Shown here piece by piece: positions 47,285 to 57,788 of a DNA stretch of 64,000 nucleotides (its first letter is position 1; each line of letters begins with the position of its first letter). The position numbers were made by a program, and so were the translations under genes. Under the pieces are notes generated by a model. The model was not told where the DNA came from. It did not search any database and saw only the letters and a program-made list of their open reading frames with translations. Source of the stretch: Stenotrophomonas acidaminiphila (GTDB lineage: Bacteria > Pseudomonadota > Gammaproteobacteria > Xanthomonadales > Xanthomonadaceae); assembly GCA_002951995.1 (NCBI GenBank), contig CP019797.1:666501-730500 (forward strand). The letters run 5' to 3'.

Positions 47285-48663
47285 TTGTCGAGCCCCAGCC
47301 ACGTTGCCGATACGCCCATTACCGACCGCTCGCAGCTGGTGGAGGTGCTCGCTTCCGGCGAGAAGCCGCGCCCGCAGTGGCGCATCGGCACCGAGCACGA
47401 GAAGTTCGGGTTCCGCCTGGACGACCTGCGCCCGCCGACGTTCGAGGGCGAGCGCGGCATCCAGGCGCTGCTGACCGGGCTGACCCGTTTCGGCTGGGAG
47501 CCGGTGCAGGAGCGTATCGATCAGGGGCCGGGCAACACCATCGCGCTGCTGCGCGACGGCGCCTCGGTGACGCTGGAGCCGGCCGGGCAGCTGGAGCTGT
47601 CCGGCGCCGCGCTGGAGAGCATCCACCAGACCTGCGTGGAAACCGGCACCCACCTCAACGAGGTGGCGCAGGTGGCCGGCGAGCTGCAGCTGGGTTTCCT
47701 CGGCATGGGCTTCCAGCCGAAGTGGACCCGCGCCGACATGCCGTGGATGCCCAAGGGCCGCTACCGCATCATGCGTGACTACATGCCCAGGGTCGGCTCG
47801 CTCGGCCTGGACATGATGACCCGCACCTGCACGGTCCAGGTCAACCTCGACTACGCCAGCGAAGCGGACATGGTGAAGAAGTTCCGCGTGTCGCTGGCGC
47901 TGCAGCCCATCGCCACCGCGCTGTTCGCCGATTCGCCGTTCACCGAGGGCCGGCCCAACGGTTACCTGAGCTACCGCTCGCACATCTGGACCGACACCGA
48001 TGCCGACCGCACCGGCATGCTCGACTTCGTGTTCGAGGACGGCTTCGGCTACGAGCGCTACGTCGACTACCTGCTCGACGTGCCGATGTATTTCTCCTAC
48101 CGCGACGGCGTCTACCACGATGCCAGCGGCAAGTCGTTCCGGCGCTTCCTCAAGGGCGAACTGGACGTGCTGCCGGGTGCGCTGCCGACGCTGCGCGACT
48201 GGTCCGACCACATGACCACCGCCTTCCCGAGGTGCGGCTGAAGAAGTACCTGGAAATGCGCGGCGCCGACAGCGGCCCGTGGAGCCGGATCTGTGCGCTG
48301 CCGGCGTTCTGGGTGGGCCTGCTGTACGACGACACGGCGCTGGATGCGGCCTGGGACCTGGTCAGGGATTTCAGCCTCGCCGAGCGCCACGCGCTGCGCG
48401 ACGGCGTGCCGCGGCAGGCGCTGCACCTGCCGTTCCGCGGCGGCAGCGTGCGCGACCTGGCGCGGCGCGCGCTGGAGATCGCGCGCGAGGGCCTGCGCCG
48501 CCGCGCGGCGCTCAACGCCGACGGCCAGGACGAGACCCGCTTCCTCGACGTGCTGCAGGAAATCGTGGACTCGGGCAAGACCGCCGCCGAGCGCAAGCTG
48601 GAGCTGTTCCATGGGGCATGGAACGGCAGCGTCGACCCGGTGTTCCGCGAGTTCGCCTACTGA
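47285..48663 (+). pseudogene. Glutamate-cysteine ligase, apparent frameshift
   Basis: First step of glutathione synthesis, 459 residues after one repair. Belongs to the plant/alphaproteobacterial-type GCS2 class found in xanthomonads, not to E. coli GshA. TTG start, then [38 protein letters not shown] (active site), [19 protein letters not shown] and [14 protein letters not shown]. At the CCC run 48226-48228 one C is missing: restoring it changes FPRCG-stop into [20 protein letters not shown] and opens the last 144 residues. The glutathione transferase gene follows by 54 bp. Glutathione is also needed by the formaldehyde genes at 60-62 kb. Confidence 0.9.
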
Positions 48664-48717
48664 TCCGGCACCCTGGCGCGTTGCTAGACTGCCGGCTTCC
48701 TTGACGGAGGCAGGCGC

Positions 48718-49353
48718 ATGGGCAACACGACGGACGAGATCGTCTTCTACACCCACCCGCAATCGCGCGGCCGCATCGTGCGCTGGATGCTGGAGGAGGT
48801 CGGGCAGCCGTACCGCACCGAGGTGCTGGGTTACGGCGAGGACATGAAGTCGCCGGCCTACCTGGCCATCAATCCGATGGGCAAGGTGCCGGCCATCGTC
48901 CACCGCGGGGTGGTGGTGACCGAGGCCGCGGCCATCTGCGGCTACCTGGCCGATGCGTTCCCGCAGGCCGGGCTGGCGCCGGCGCAGGACGACCCGCTGC
49001 GCGGCAGTTATTTCCGCTGGCTGTTCTTCGCCGCCGGGCCGGTGGAGGCCGCGGTCAGCGCCAAGGCGTTCGGCCTGCTGGCGCCGCCGGACAAGGCCGG
49101 CATGGTCGGCTATGGCAGTTTCGAGCGGATGGCCGACACCCTGGAGAAGGCCGCTGCCGGCGCCGCGCCGTGGCTGCTGGGCGAGCGGTTCAGCGCCGCC
49201 GACGTCTACCTGGGCAGCCAGGTGCTGTGGGGCACGATGTTCAAGACCCTGCCCGAGCGCCCGGCGTTCGCCGAATACGCCGCGCGCCTGCGTGCGCGTC
49301 CGGCCTGGCAGCGCGCGTCCGCGCTGGACGACGCGCTGGCGGCGCCGCAGTGA
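48718..49353 (+). CDS. Glutathione S-transferase family protein
   Basis: A 211-residue cytoplasmic protein with a thioredoxin-like N-terminal domain (FYTHPQSRGRIVRWMLEEVG, PMGKVPAIV, TEAAAICGYLADAFP) and an all-helical C-terminal domain with FSAADVYLGSQVLWG. The catalytic Ser/Arg near residue 16 (PQSRGR) fits the bacterial Ser- or Arg-type classes. It follows the glutamate-cysteine ligase gene by 54 bp, so synthesis and use of glutathione may be co-expressed. Substrate unknown. Confidence 0.9.
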   Translation: MGNTTDEIVFYTHPQSRGRIVRWMLEEVGQPYRTEVLGYGEDMKSPAYLAINPMGKVPAIVHRGVVVTEAAAICGYLADAFPQAGLAPAQDDPLRGSYFRWLFFAAGPVEAAVSAKAFGLLAPPDKAGMVGYGSFERMADTLEKAAAGAAPWLLGERFSAADVYLGSQVLWGTMFKTLPERPAFAEYAARLRARPAWQRASALDDALAAPQ

Positions 49354-49506
49354 GCGGCGCCGGCGGCGATCACGCCGCGGCTTGACCCCGGTCAGGGCGG
49401 CCCGCGTCGCGGGCACGCAGTATCCGGCCGGCGGGCACGGTCGCCCGCCGCCGGAACGGCCACGGGGCGGGTCGCCGGTCGCGTGCTGCGCCCCGGGAGT
49501 ATGTCG

Positions 49507-49749
49507 ATGACGCAATTCAGGATTCCCCTGTCCGGCCCGGCGCCGGACCTGCAGCTGCTGGAAGACGCGCTGCAGGACGCCGATCCTTCCGTGCTGCTGG
49601 ATATCGAACCGCTCAGCCGGGTGCTGCGCATTTCCACCCTGCTCGACGAACACAGCCTGCTGCCGGCGCTGGACCGCGGCGGCCTGGCGGTTTCCGCCGC
49701 GCAGCTGGAACGGGTGCCTTCGGAATGCTGCGGCGGCTGCGGCGGCTGA
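49507..49749 (+). CDS. Small protein with Cys-rich C-terminal tail
   Basis: An 80-residue protein I do not recognise. The body (DLQLLEDALQDADPSVLLDIEPLSRVLRISTLL...) has alternating strand/helix character like a ferredoxin-type or heavy-metal-associated fold, but it has no CxxC near the N-terminus. It ends in ECCGGCGG, a cluster of three Cys that could bind a metal. GGGAG 7 bases before the ATG at 49507 favours that start; the ATG at 49501 lies too close to the ribosome site. Confidence 0.65.
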   Translation: MTQFRIPLSGPAPDLQLLEDALQDADPSVLLDIEPLSRVLRISTLLDEHSLLPALDRGGLAVSAAQLERVPSECCGGCGG

Positions 49750-49966
49750 GCCGTCGCGGCGCGCAGTCCCGGCTGGACGCCGGCACGTGGGCGCCCCGCG
49801 TGCCGGCCTTCCCCCCGCCAGGCGCGACGATGCGGAGGGGATGGCCTGTTGGGAAAGCCACCGGCCGGCGTGGCGGATGCGCCGCCGGCCGCCGCGTGAT
49901 GTTTTCCATGCAGTGCGCCCTGCATCGGCCAGCGTATGCTCCCGCGACCCGACCGTGGAGCTTCCC

Positions 49967-50749
49967 GTGAAGACGTCGTCCCTGCTCGCCGCGACCGCCT
50001 TGCTCGCGCTGCCTTGCGCCTTGCAGGCGCGGGCCGCCCTCCCGATGCTCAACGGCACCAGCCCCGGTGCACGCGAGGTGCATGCCGACGACGGCGGGCC
50101 GGTCTATGTCAACGGCAGGGAAACCCGGCTGAAGCGCTTCAATGACGATTACGTCGAGGCGCACGACCCGGCCCGCGGCGTGACCCTGTCGATCACCACG
50201 TCCGCCGGCGGCGTGCAGATGTCCCATACCGGCCAGGGCGACGCGAACGGGGTGTGTTCGATCGGCCGCCATGAAGGGCGGCCGATCGCACGACGCGCCC
50301 GCCGGTCTGCCGCGGGAAGTGACCTGCGAATCGCAGGGCAACACCCTGGCCGGGTGCGACATGGACACCCGCGGTGATGTCGAGCTCGTGCGCCGGCTGA
50401 GCCGCACCGAATGCGTGGAGGGCCGGAACGGGGGCCGTTGCGCAGTTCCGTCCGGGTCAAGGACGGGTGCCGCGCGGTGTTCCGCAACACGCCGGGGGAC
50501 GGCGGGCACCAGGCCGACCACGGCCAGCACCGCGGTTACGTGGCGCCCGTGGCCGCCGCCGACGGTGCCGGGCTGCTGGGCGCCTGCAATCGGCGTGCGC
50601 GCGCATCCGGCGCGCTGGTCACGCGCGTGCCGGTGAACGACGAGGCCGCCGAACTGATCGTCGATCATCCGGACGGCCGCTACCTGTGCATGGCGCGCAA
50701 CGATGCCCAGGTGGTGTCCTTGACCCGGTTGCTGCGCCAGCCGAAGTGA
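49967..50749 (+). pseudogene. DUF3011 domain protein with two apparent frameshifts
   Basis: A secreted protein of about 260 residues spread over three frames. Frame 1 (GTG 49967) gives a signal peptide (SLLAATALLALPCALQARAA) and about 95 residues with GGPVYVNGRETRLKRFNDDYVEAHD. Frame 2 gives the DUF3011 pattern VTCESQGNTLAGCDMDTRG, VELVRRLSRTECVEGRN. Frame 3 continues with LRSSVRVKDGCRAVFRNTPG to a stop at 50749. The first switch lies at a 12-bp perfect hairpin (50259-50288), the second at the GGGGG run 50430-50434, where one base is missing before the expected WG. It may be a decayed gene, but the conserved Cys all remain, so error is equally likely. Confidence 0.72.
50259..50288. other. Perfect 12-bp inverted repeat inside the DUF3011 gene
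   Basis: CGATCGGCCGCC and its exact complement flank a 6-base loop. It coincides with the first frame change of the gene. Strong GC hairpins of this kind cause polymerase or base-calling slips. Confidence 0.8.
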
Positions 50750-50983
50750 TCGTCTGGGCGGCGTGGTGCCGCCCTGGCGATGGGATGGCGCAGGTGGCGG
50801 CGACAGGATGCCCCCGCGCCTGCGCGGTGTATTGCCCGGGCGGCGCGTTGTCATGTGCCGTTCCGGTGGATGCCATGGCCGCTGGCGCCGCGTCGTCGGA
50901 CGCTGCGGCCGGCATCGCCATGGCGGCGGGCGGGATCGCCGCGCAAGCCGCCGGGGAACGCCAGCGGCACTGCCCGGGACAAA

Positions 50984-51016
50984 GAAAAAGGCGCGTCGAC
51001 AGACGCGCCTTTTTCC
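50984..51016. terminator. Bidirectional terminator downstream of the adhesin gene
   Basis: An 8-bp stem (GGCGCGTC with GACGCGCC, loop GACA) with A runs on one side and TTTTT on the other. It can end the adhesin transcript (minus strand, stop at 51032) and any read-through from the DUF3011 side. Confidence 0.88.
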
Positions 51017-51460
51017 TTCACCGGCCCGCCGTCATTCCGGCTGGCGGATGGGACAGCGCACCTCCTCCAGGGACGTGCAGGCGTCGCTGGCCGGGGCGAT
51101 GGCCGCATCGGCCAGGCGGTACAAGCCGGCGGCGGACGAAGCGGTGGGCGGGCGGGTTGCGGGCGTGCGCACGCTGGCGGCCACTTCACGGCCCACCTGC
51201 AGGTTCTGCGCGACGGACAGGCCCTTTACCTCCAGCGTTCCTTCGCGGTAGGTAATGTCGTAGTTGCCCAGCCGTGCCCCCTGCGCATCGCTGGCGACGA
51301 TGGCGTAGCTGCCAGGCTGCGCGCTCACGCCACTGCCGTCGCTGAACAGCCTGACCGCGTCGATGGTGTCATCGTTGACCAGGCCCTGCGCCGTGTAGCC
51401 GTTGAGCGGTGAGCGCTGGCCAATGGTCTTGCTGGCGTTGTTGGCGGTGATGATCAGGCC

Positions 51461-52432
51461 GGCCTTGCCGATGCTCAGGGTGCCGTTGACGTAGGTGATG
51501 TCGTAGTTGGACAGGCCGCTGCCATCGGCATTGCTCGCGGTGATGGTGTACTCACCGACGTTGGCGGTGGCCGCGCTGCCGGTCGAGGCCAGCTGGACCG
51601 AGGACACCGTGTCGCCGTCGGCCAGGCCGCTGACGGTGAAGCCGTTGATGCCGCCGGTCTGGCCATAGGTCTTGCTGCCGTTGTTGGCGGTGATGGTCAG
51701 CCCGGCCTTGCCGATGGTCAGGGTGCCGTTGACGTAGGTGATGTCGTAGTTGGACAGGCCGCTGCCGTCGGCGTTGCTGGCGGTGATGGTGTAGTTGCCG
51801 ACGCTGGCGGTGGCCGCGGTGCCGGCCGAGGCCAGCTCGACCGAGGACACCGTGTCGCCGTTGACCAGGCCGCTGGCGGTGAAGCCGTTGATGCCGCCGG
51901 TCTGGCCATAGGCCTTGTTGCCGTTGTTGGCGGTGATGGTCAGCCCGGCCTTGCCGATGCTCAGGGTGCCGTTGACGTAGCGGATGTCGTAGTTGGACAG
52001 GCCGCTGCCGTCGGCATTGCTCGCGGTGATGGTGTAGTTGCCGACGTTGGCGGTGGCCGCGGTGCCGGCCGAGGCCAGCTGGACCGAAGACACGGTGTCG
52101 CCGTTGACCAGGCCGCTGGCGGTGAAGCCGTTGGTACCGCCTGCCTGGCCGTAGGTCTTGTTGCCGTTGTTGGCGGTGATGGTCAGCCCGGCCTTGCCGA
52201 TGGTCAGGGTGCCGTTGACGTAGGTGATGTCGTAGTTGGACAGGCCGTTGCCCGCGGCATTGCTGGCGGTGATGGTGTAGTTGCCGACGTTGGCGGTGGC
52301 CGCGGTGCCGGCCGAGGCCAGCTGGACCGAGGACACGGTGTCGCCGTTGACCAGGCCGCTGGCGCTGAAGCCATTGACACCACCCGCCTGGCCGTAGGTC
52401 TTGCTGCCGTTGTTGGCGGCGATGGTCAGGCC
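51461..52432 (-). repeat. Tandem 243-bp MBG repeats in the adhesin
   Basis: Four head-to-tail units of exactly 243 bp (81 residues) begin at 51461, 51704, 51947 and 52190, with diverged units on both sides. Each codes for an MBG-type strand-rich unit (IGKAGLTITANNG..KTYG, NYDITYVNGTL). High identity between units implies recent expansion; the copy number may vary between strains and may be collapsed in an assembly. Confidence 0.9.
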
Positions 52433-55400
52433 GGCCTTGCCGATGGTCAGGGTGCCGGCGAGCAGCTCGATGTCATAGCCGAACTGGCTGGAATAGAGCC
52501 CGCTGGCACGCAGGTTGGCGCCGGTGTAGGTGCCGGCGTTGGCGCTGCTGGCGGTGTAGACGGCGCTGCCGGACACCAGCGCCGGATCGTAGCCGATGGG
52601 GAACACCAGGGCGCCGACGCTGCTGCTGGCGCTGCCGTCGTAGGTCTTGCTGGCGTTGCCGACGTTGACGCTGAGCGTGGTCATGAAGCTGCGCAGCAGC
52701 GGCGCGCTGTGGCCCTCGTACATGCGCCAGGTGGCGCCCGTGCCACCGGCGTCGTCGATGCTCCAGCCGGCCGCCACGAAGGGCGCCAGCCCGGTGAGCT
52801 GGGCGCTGGTCAACCCGGAGATGCCGCTGCCGTTGCCGGCGCCGACGCCCTGGGCCAGGCCGCTGCTGCTGGTGTTCCAGAAGCTGCCGGTGGCGGTGCC
52901 GACATTGCTGCCCACCAGGCCGCCGACCGCGCCCGCGCTGGAACTGGCCGTGCCGGTGGCATAGACACGCAGCAGGCTGCCGTCGTTGAACCCGACCAGG
53001 CCGCCCGCGGTGGCGCTGCCCTGGGCGCTGCCGGTGGCGTAGCTGTCGCGGATGACGCCGGTGCTGGCGTTGCTGCCGGCCAGGCCGCCACCATTGAGGC
53101 CGCCGCCGGCGCTGCCCGTGGCCAGCGACTCGCTGAGGGTCCCGGCGTTGCTGCCGACCAGGGCGCCGACATTGCCCGTGCCGGTGACGGTGGTGTCGCT
53201 GCTGACCCGCTCGATAACCCCGCCGGCGGCGTTGTAGCCCACCACGGCGCCGCTGTAGCTGCCGCCGGCCACGCTGCCGCCCACCAGGTTGAGGTTGCCG
53301 ACGTAGCCGGCGTTGTAGCCGAACAGGCCGCTGTAGGTACTGCCGGGACGGTTGATGACCAGGCCGCTGATGCGATGCCCCTGCCCGTCGAGCCGGCCGC
53401 TGAAGGGGGTGGCCAGGCTGCCGATGGAGAGGAAGCCGGTGCCGCTGTTCCACAGCGCGCTGCTGGAGGCGTTGATGTCGTTGGCCAGGACGAAGCGGCT
53501 GCCCGCCAAGCTGGTCGACGCCAGGCCCTGCAGGCCGTAGACATCGGTGATGCGGTACGGCGTGGCGGTGCTGCCATCGCCACCCAGCGCGCGCACGAAG
53601 GTGGCGCCGGCGCCGAGGCGGAAGTCGGTGACGCTGAAGCCGGGCAGGCTGGCCGCCACCTGGCGCCAGGTGCCGCCGGTGAGATCCAGCACGCCGAGGT
53701 TGACGCCCCCGTTGCTGGTTACGGTGCCGGCAGCGGACAGGGCCAGGCTGCCGTTGGCCGCATCGATGCCATCGCCCAGCACGACGTTGCCGCCGTTGCT
53801 GGTGCTGAGGGTCAGGCCGGCGTTGTCGCCCCAGGTCAGGCGGTCGGCGACGCTGAGGTTGCCGCCTGCCGACAACTGGCGGGTGCCGCTGATGCCGAAG
53901 GTGCCGCCGCTGTCCAGGCTGAGCAGGCCGCCGGAGCCGAGGTTGGTGTCCAGGCGGTAGCTGGCCGCGCTGGCCGCCAGGTAGAGGCCGTAGCCGCTGC
54001 TGGTGAGGTTCGCAAAGTCGCCGTACGAGAGGAAGGCGAGGTCGCTGTCGGCATGGCTGCCGCGTGCGGCCAGGTAGCGGCTGCGGGTCGCCGAGAGGCT
54101 GCCCTGGCCGGTGAACAGTCGCATGGCGGCGCTGTAGACGTCCAGCCCCTGGATGCCGTTGGTGCCGATCACGTCGCCGAAGCCGGCACCGGTGTCGAGG
54201 TTGCCGTCCAGGTAGGCGATGGCGCCATTGGCGTCCAGACTGCTGGCATCGCCGAGGATGTAGTAGTAGCCGTCCGCCCCGCTGCTGGCGCTGCCGATGG
54301 CCACGCCGCCGGACACGGCGGTCAGCGTCGCGCCCGCCAGGGCGGCGGCACCGGCATTGCCGAAGGCCTTGCCGCTGATGGCGATGGGCGTGGTGCCGTA
54401 GCGCCAGCTGAAATACGGGTAGAGGTTGGCGCCGGTGCCCCAGATGGACGAGGAGAAACCGGCCGGCAAGCCACCCTGGAGCTGGGCGGTGGTGCGCCCG
54501 GTGATCCCGTTTACCAGGCCACCGGCTGCGGCCAGCGGCTGGCCGCTGGTCTGGGTGTTCCAGTAGGCGTTGCTGATGGCGCCATTGGTGCCGTTGTTGT
54601 AGCCGACGAACCCGCCTGTCTGGGTGCCGCCCGCGACGTAGCCGGTGGAGTAGCTGTTGCTGATGGTGCCGTTGATGAAATTGACCCCGGCAAAGCCGCC
54701 GATGTTGCTCGCAGAGCCCTGGCCGATCACCGCGCCGGTGGCGTAGGAGTCGGTGATGTTGCCTTCGTTGTGGCCGACGAAGCCGCCGACCGGCCCCGAC
54801 GACGCCCTCACCGTGCCGGTGGCGTAGGACTGGCTGATGGAGCCGCCATCGCCGCTGTAGCCGTTGGCGCCCACCAGGCCACCGACATAGCCGAGGTTGG
54901 CGGTCGTGTTGGTGCCGGTGACGTTGCCGGTGGCATGGGAGCGGGTGATGCTGCCGCCGTTGACGTTGAAGCCGACCAGACCACCGACCTGGTAGCCGGC
55001 GCCGGTGACATTGCCGGTGGCGGAGGCATCGGCGATGGCGCCGCCGTCGTTGGTGCCGACCAGCCCGCCGGTGTTGGCTTCGCTGGTGCTGGTGCCGCTG
55101 ACCGTGGTGCTGGCCGACGCGTTGCCGAGGGTGCCGCCCAGCATGTAGCCGACCAGGGCACCGACGTTGTCTCTGCCGGTGACGTTGCCGCCCACCAGCC
55201 TGACGTTGGCCAGGGTCGCGCCGGAGGTGTAGCCGAACAGGCCGACATAGTCGGTGGCCGCGCGGTTGATGACCAGGCCGCTGATGCTGTGGCCCTGTCC
55301 GTTGAAGCTGCCGGTGAACTGCTGTGCGTTGCTGCCGACCGGGCGGAAGCCCGACGCGCCCCACACCTCGCCGTAGTAGCCGCCACTGGCGGCCATGGCG

Positions 55401-55604
55401 CTGGCCAGGCTCAGGTCGGTGCCCAGCCGGTAATTGGCATTAAGGTCCAGCCCCATCAGTTGCAGGGCGTGGGGGGTGAAGATGGTCGTGGAGTATTCGT
55501 TGCGCAGCATCGGCCGGGTATCGCCTTCGAACATCACCCACATGTTGGTGAAGTCGAAGCCGGTGTAGGCCGACTGGTTGCGCACGGCGCTGGTCAGGCC
55601 GGTA

Positions 55605-55612
55605 CCCCCCCC
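55605..55612. repeat. Eight-base C (poly-G) tract in the adhesin
   Basis: The longest mononucleotide run of G/C that I noticed in the window. It lies exactly where the adhesin frame is lost; nine bases would restore the frame. Confidence 0.9.
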
Positions 55613-57788
55613 AGCGAGCTGGACTGGCCGGTGCTGTTGATGTCCCAATAGCTGTTGTTGACGGTGATGGTCGGCAGGTAGCCGCCACCGATCAGGCCGC
55701 CGGTGGTGGTGTAGCCGGTGACCTTGCCGCTGGCGTAGGTGTTGGTCAGCGTCGCGCTGGAGATCACCTCGCCCAGCAGCCCGCCCGCAAACGCGCTGGT
55801 GTTGCTGACCGTGGCGGTGACCGAGCCGGTGGCATAGGAGTCGGCCATGGCAATGCTCTGCACGCTGCCCGCCAGCCCACCCACCACGGTCAGGCCGGTC
55901 ACGTCGGCGGCAGAGGACGAGTAGCGGATGATGCCGTTGTTGACCGTGCCGGCCAGGCCGCCGACGAAGGCGCTGGAGCCGGACACGCTGCCGGTCATGT
56001 GAACGTTGCTGAGGGTGCCGCCGAGGGTGGCGGCGATGCCGCCGACGTTCATCTGGCCGGTGATGCGGGCATTGGACAGGGTCAGGTCACGAACGTTGCC
56101 GCTCACGGTGCGGAACAGCCCGACGTCGTTCTCCAGCCCGCGGTTGATGGTCAGCTTGTCGATGCTGTGGCCAAGGCCGGCGAAGTTGGTGCTCGCCCCG
56201 TCCAGCGGGTTGAAGCCGGCACCGCCGTTCCAGCTGGCGGTGGCGCTGGCGTCGATGTCGTTGCCCAGGGCGTAGAAGCCGGTGCTGGTGATGTTCTGCA
56301 ACGCACCGATGTCATGGATCAGGACGTAGCCGGTGCCCGCCAGGCTGAGGCTGGCATTGCTGCCGGACAGGGTCACACGGGCGCCCTTGTTCAGGCTGTA
56401 GCTGCCGCTGTAGGACAGCGACAGCCCGGCGTTGTTGCCGGTGGCGGTGATGTCCTTGTTGATGATGATGCTGCCGGCGGCGTTGAGCGCCAGCACGGTG
56501 TTGGCGCTCCAGCTGATGGGCGCGTCCACGGTGATGTTGCCGGCCTGGCTGCCGCCGACGCCGGTGGTCACCGTCACCCCGGTGCTGGCCAGGGCGTTGC
56601 TGAGGGTGGTGACGTTGAGCACGCTGTCGTTGGCGTTGCCGTTGAAACCGCCCATGCCGGAGCTTGTGCCGTTGGAAATGGTCACGTTGTACGGGTCGAT
56701 CAGCCACTCGCCGGTCTTGCCGTTGGGCGCCAGGGTGGTGATCCTGACGTCGTCGGCGATCTTCACGTGGGCGCCGCTGGTCTCGATGAAGCCGCCATCA
56801 CCGCCGTCCGGGGCACTGGCATCGAGGGTGCCGGCGACGTTCACGACGCCGCCGTCGAAGTCGCCCATCAGCAGGATCCTGCCGTCCTTCTCGCCCACCG
56901 TGCGGGCTTCGATCACCCCGGTATTGTTGACCACGGTCTTGAGCAGGGCATCGCCGGCGTGGGCGGTCAGCAGCACCTGGCCGCCACCGGCCTTGATCAG
57001 CTGGTGGTTCTCCACCAGGGCATCGACCATGGCCTCATCGACCCGCAGGTTGAGCAGGCCGTTGCCGGCGAAGTCCAGGGTCATGGCATCGCCGGCGGCC
57101 AGCGCCACGCTGCCCTGGTTGGCGACGATCACGCCGTGGTTGCTGACCCTGCCGCCGAGCAGGGCGATGGCGCCGCCTGCGCGGGTGTTGAGCGAGCCGT
57201 GGTTGATCACCGCCGCATTGCGGCCGTCGCCCTTGAAGCGGTAGTTGCCGGCGGCGAAGTCGGCGTCGCTGATGCCCAGGGTGGAGGCGACCAGGCCGCC
57301 GACGTTCACCTGGGCGCTGGCGCCGAACAGTACGCCGTTGGGATTGACCAGGAAGACCCGGCCATTGGCGTCCAGCTGGCCCATGATCAGGGAGCCGTCG
57401 ACGCCGAGTACGCGGTTGAGCGCGATCGCGTTCGCGCCGGGCTGGTTGAAGGTGACCTTCTGCCCGGCACCGATGTTGAAGCTCTGCCAGTTGATCGCCA
57501 GTTTGTCGCTGGCCTGGTTGATGACCAGCTGGTTGCCGCCGGGCGCGCCGATCTGGCCGCTGCCGGACACGATGTTGCCGCCGGTCGGCAGCGATTGCGC
57601 CATCAGCCCCTGGCTGCTGATGGACACCAGCAGGCCCAGCGCCAATGGCGTCAGCCGCGGGCCGGCCGGCAGGCGGCGCGTGGCGCCGCTCGTCGCGCCG
57701 GGAGAGGCACCCAGTTCGGAGGCCACCTGGACCTGGCCCAGGGCGCGGTTGAACACGAGACGGTAGATGCGATTCATGGCCGGTGTCC

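Larger units (their letters stand above)
51032..57777 (-). pseudogene. Two-partner secretion adhesin (TpsA, filamentous haemagglutinin type) with an apparent frameshift in a poly-G tract
   Basis: A giant exported protein of about 2,248 residues after one repair. The N-terminus has an extended signal peptide (MNRIYRLVFNRALGQVQVAS..., cut near GLMAQ) and a TPS/haemagglutination-activity domain (INQASDKLAINWQSFNIGAG, FLVNPNGVLFGASAQVN). Then come many GLUG-type repeats (YVGLFGYTSGATLANVRLVGG, NVGALVG...) and several MBG repeats at the C-terminus. The frame breaks at a run of eight C (55605-55612, G on the coding strand); nine would join SSSLGGGTGLTSAV. Either sequence error or true slip-strand phase variation. 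The transporter gene lies 12 bp upstream. Confidence 0.87.
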
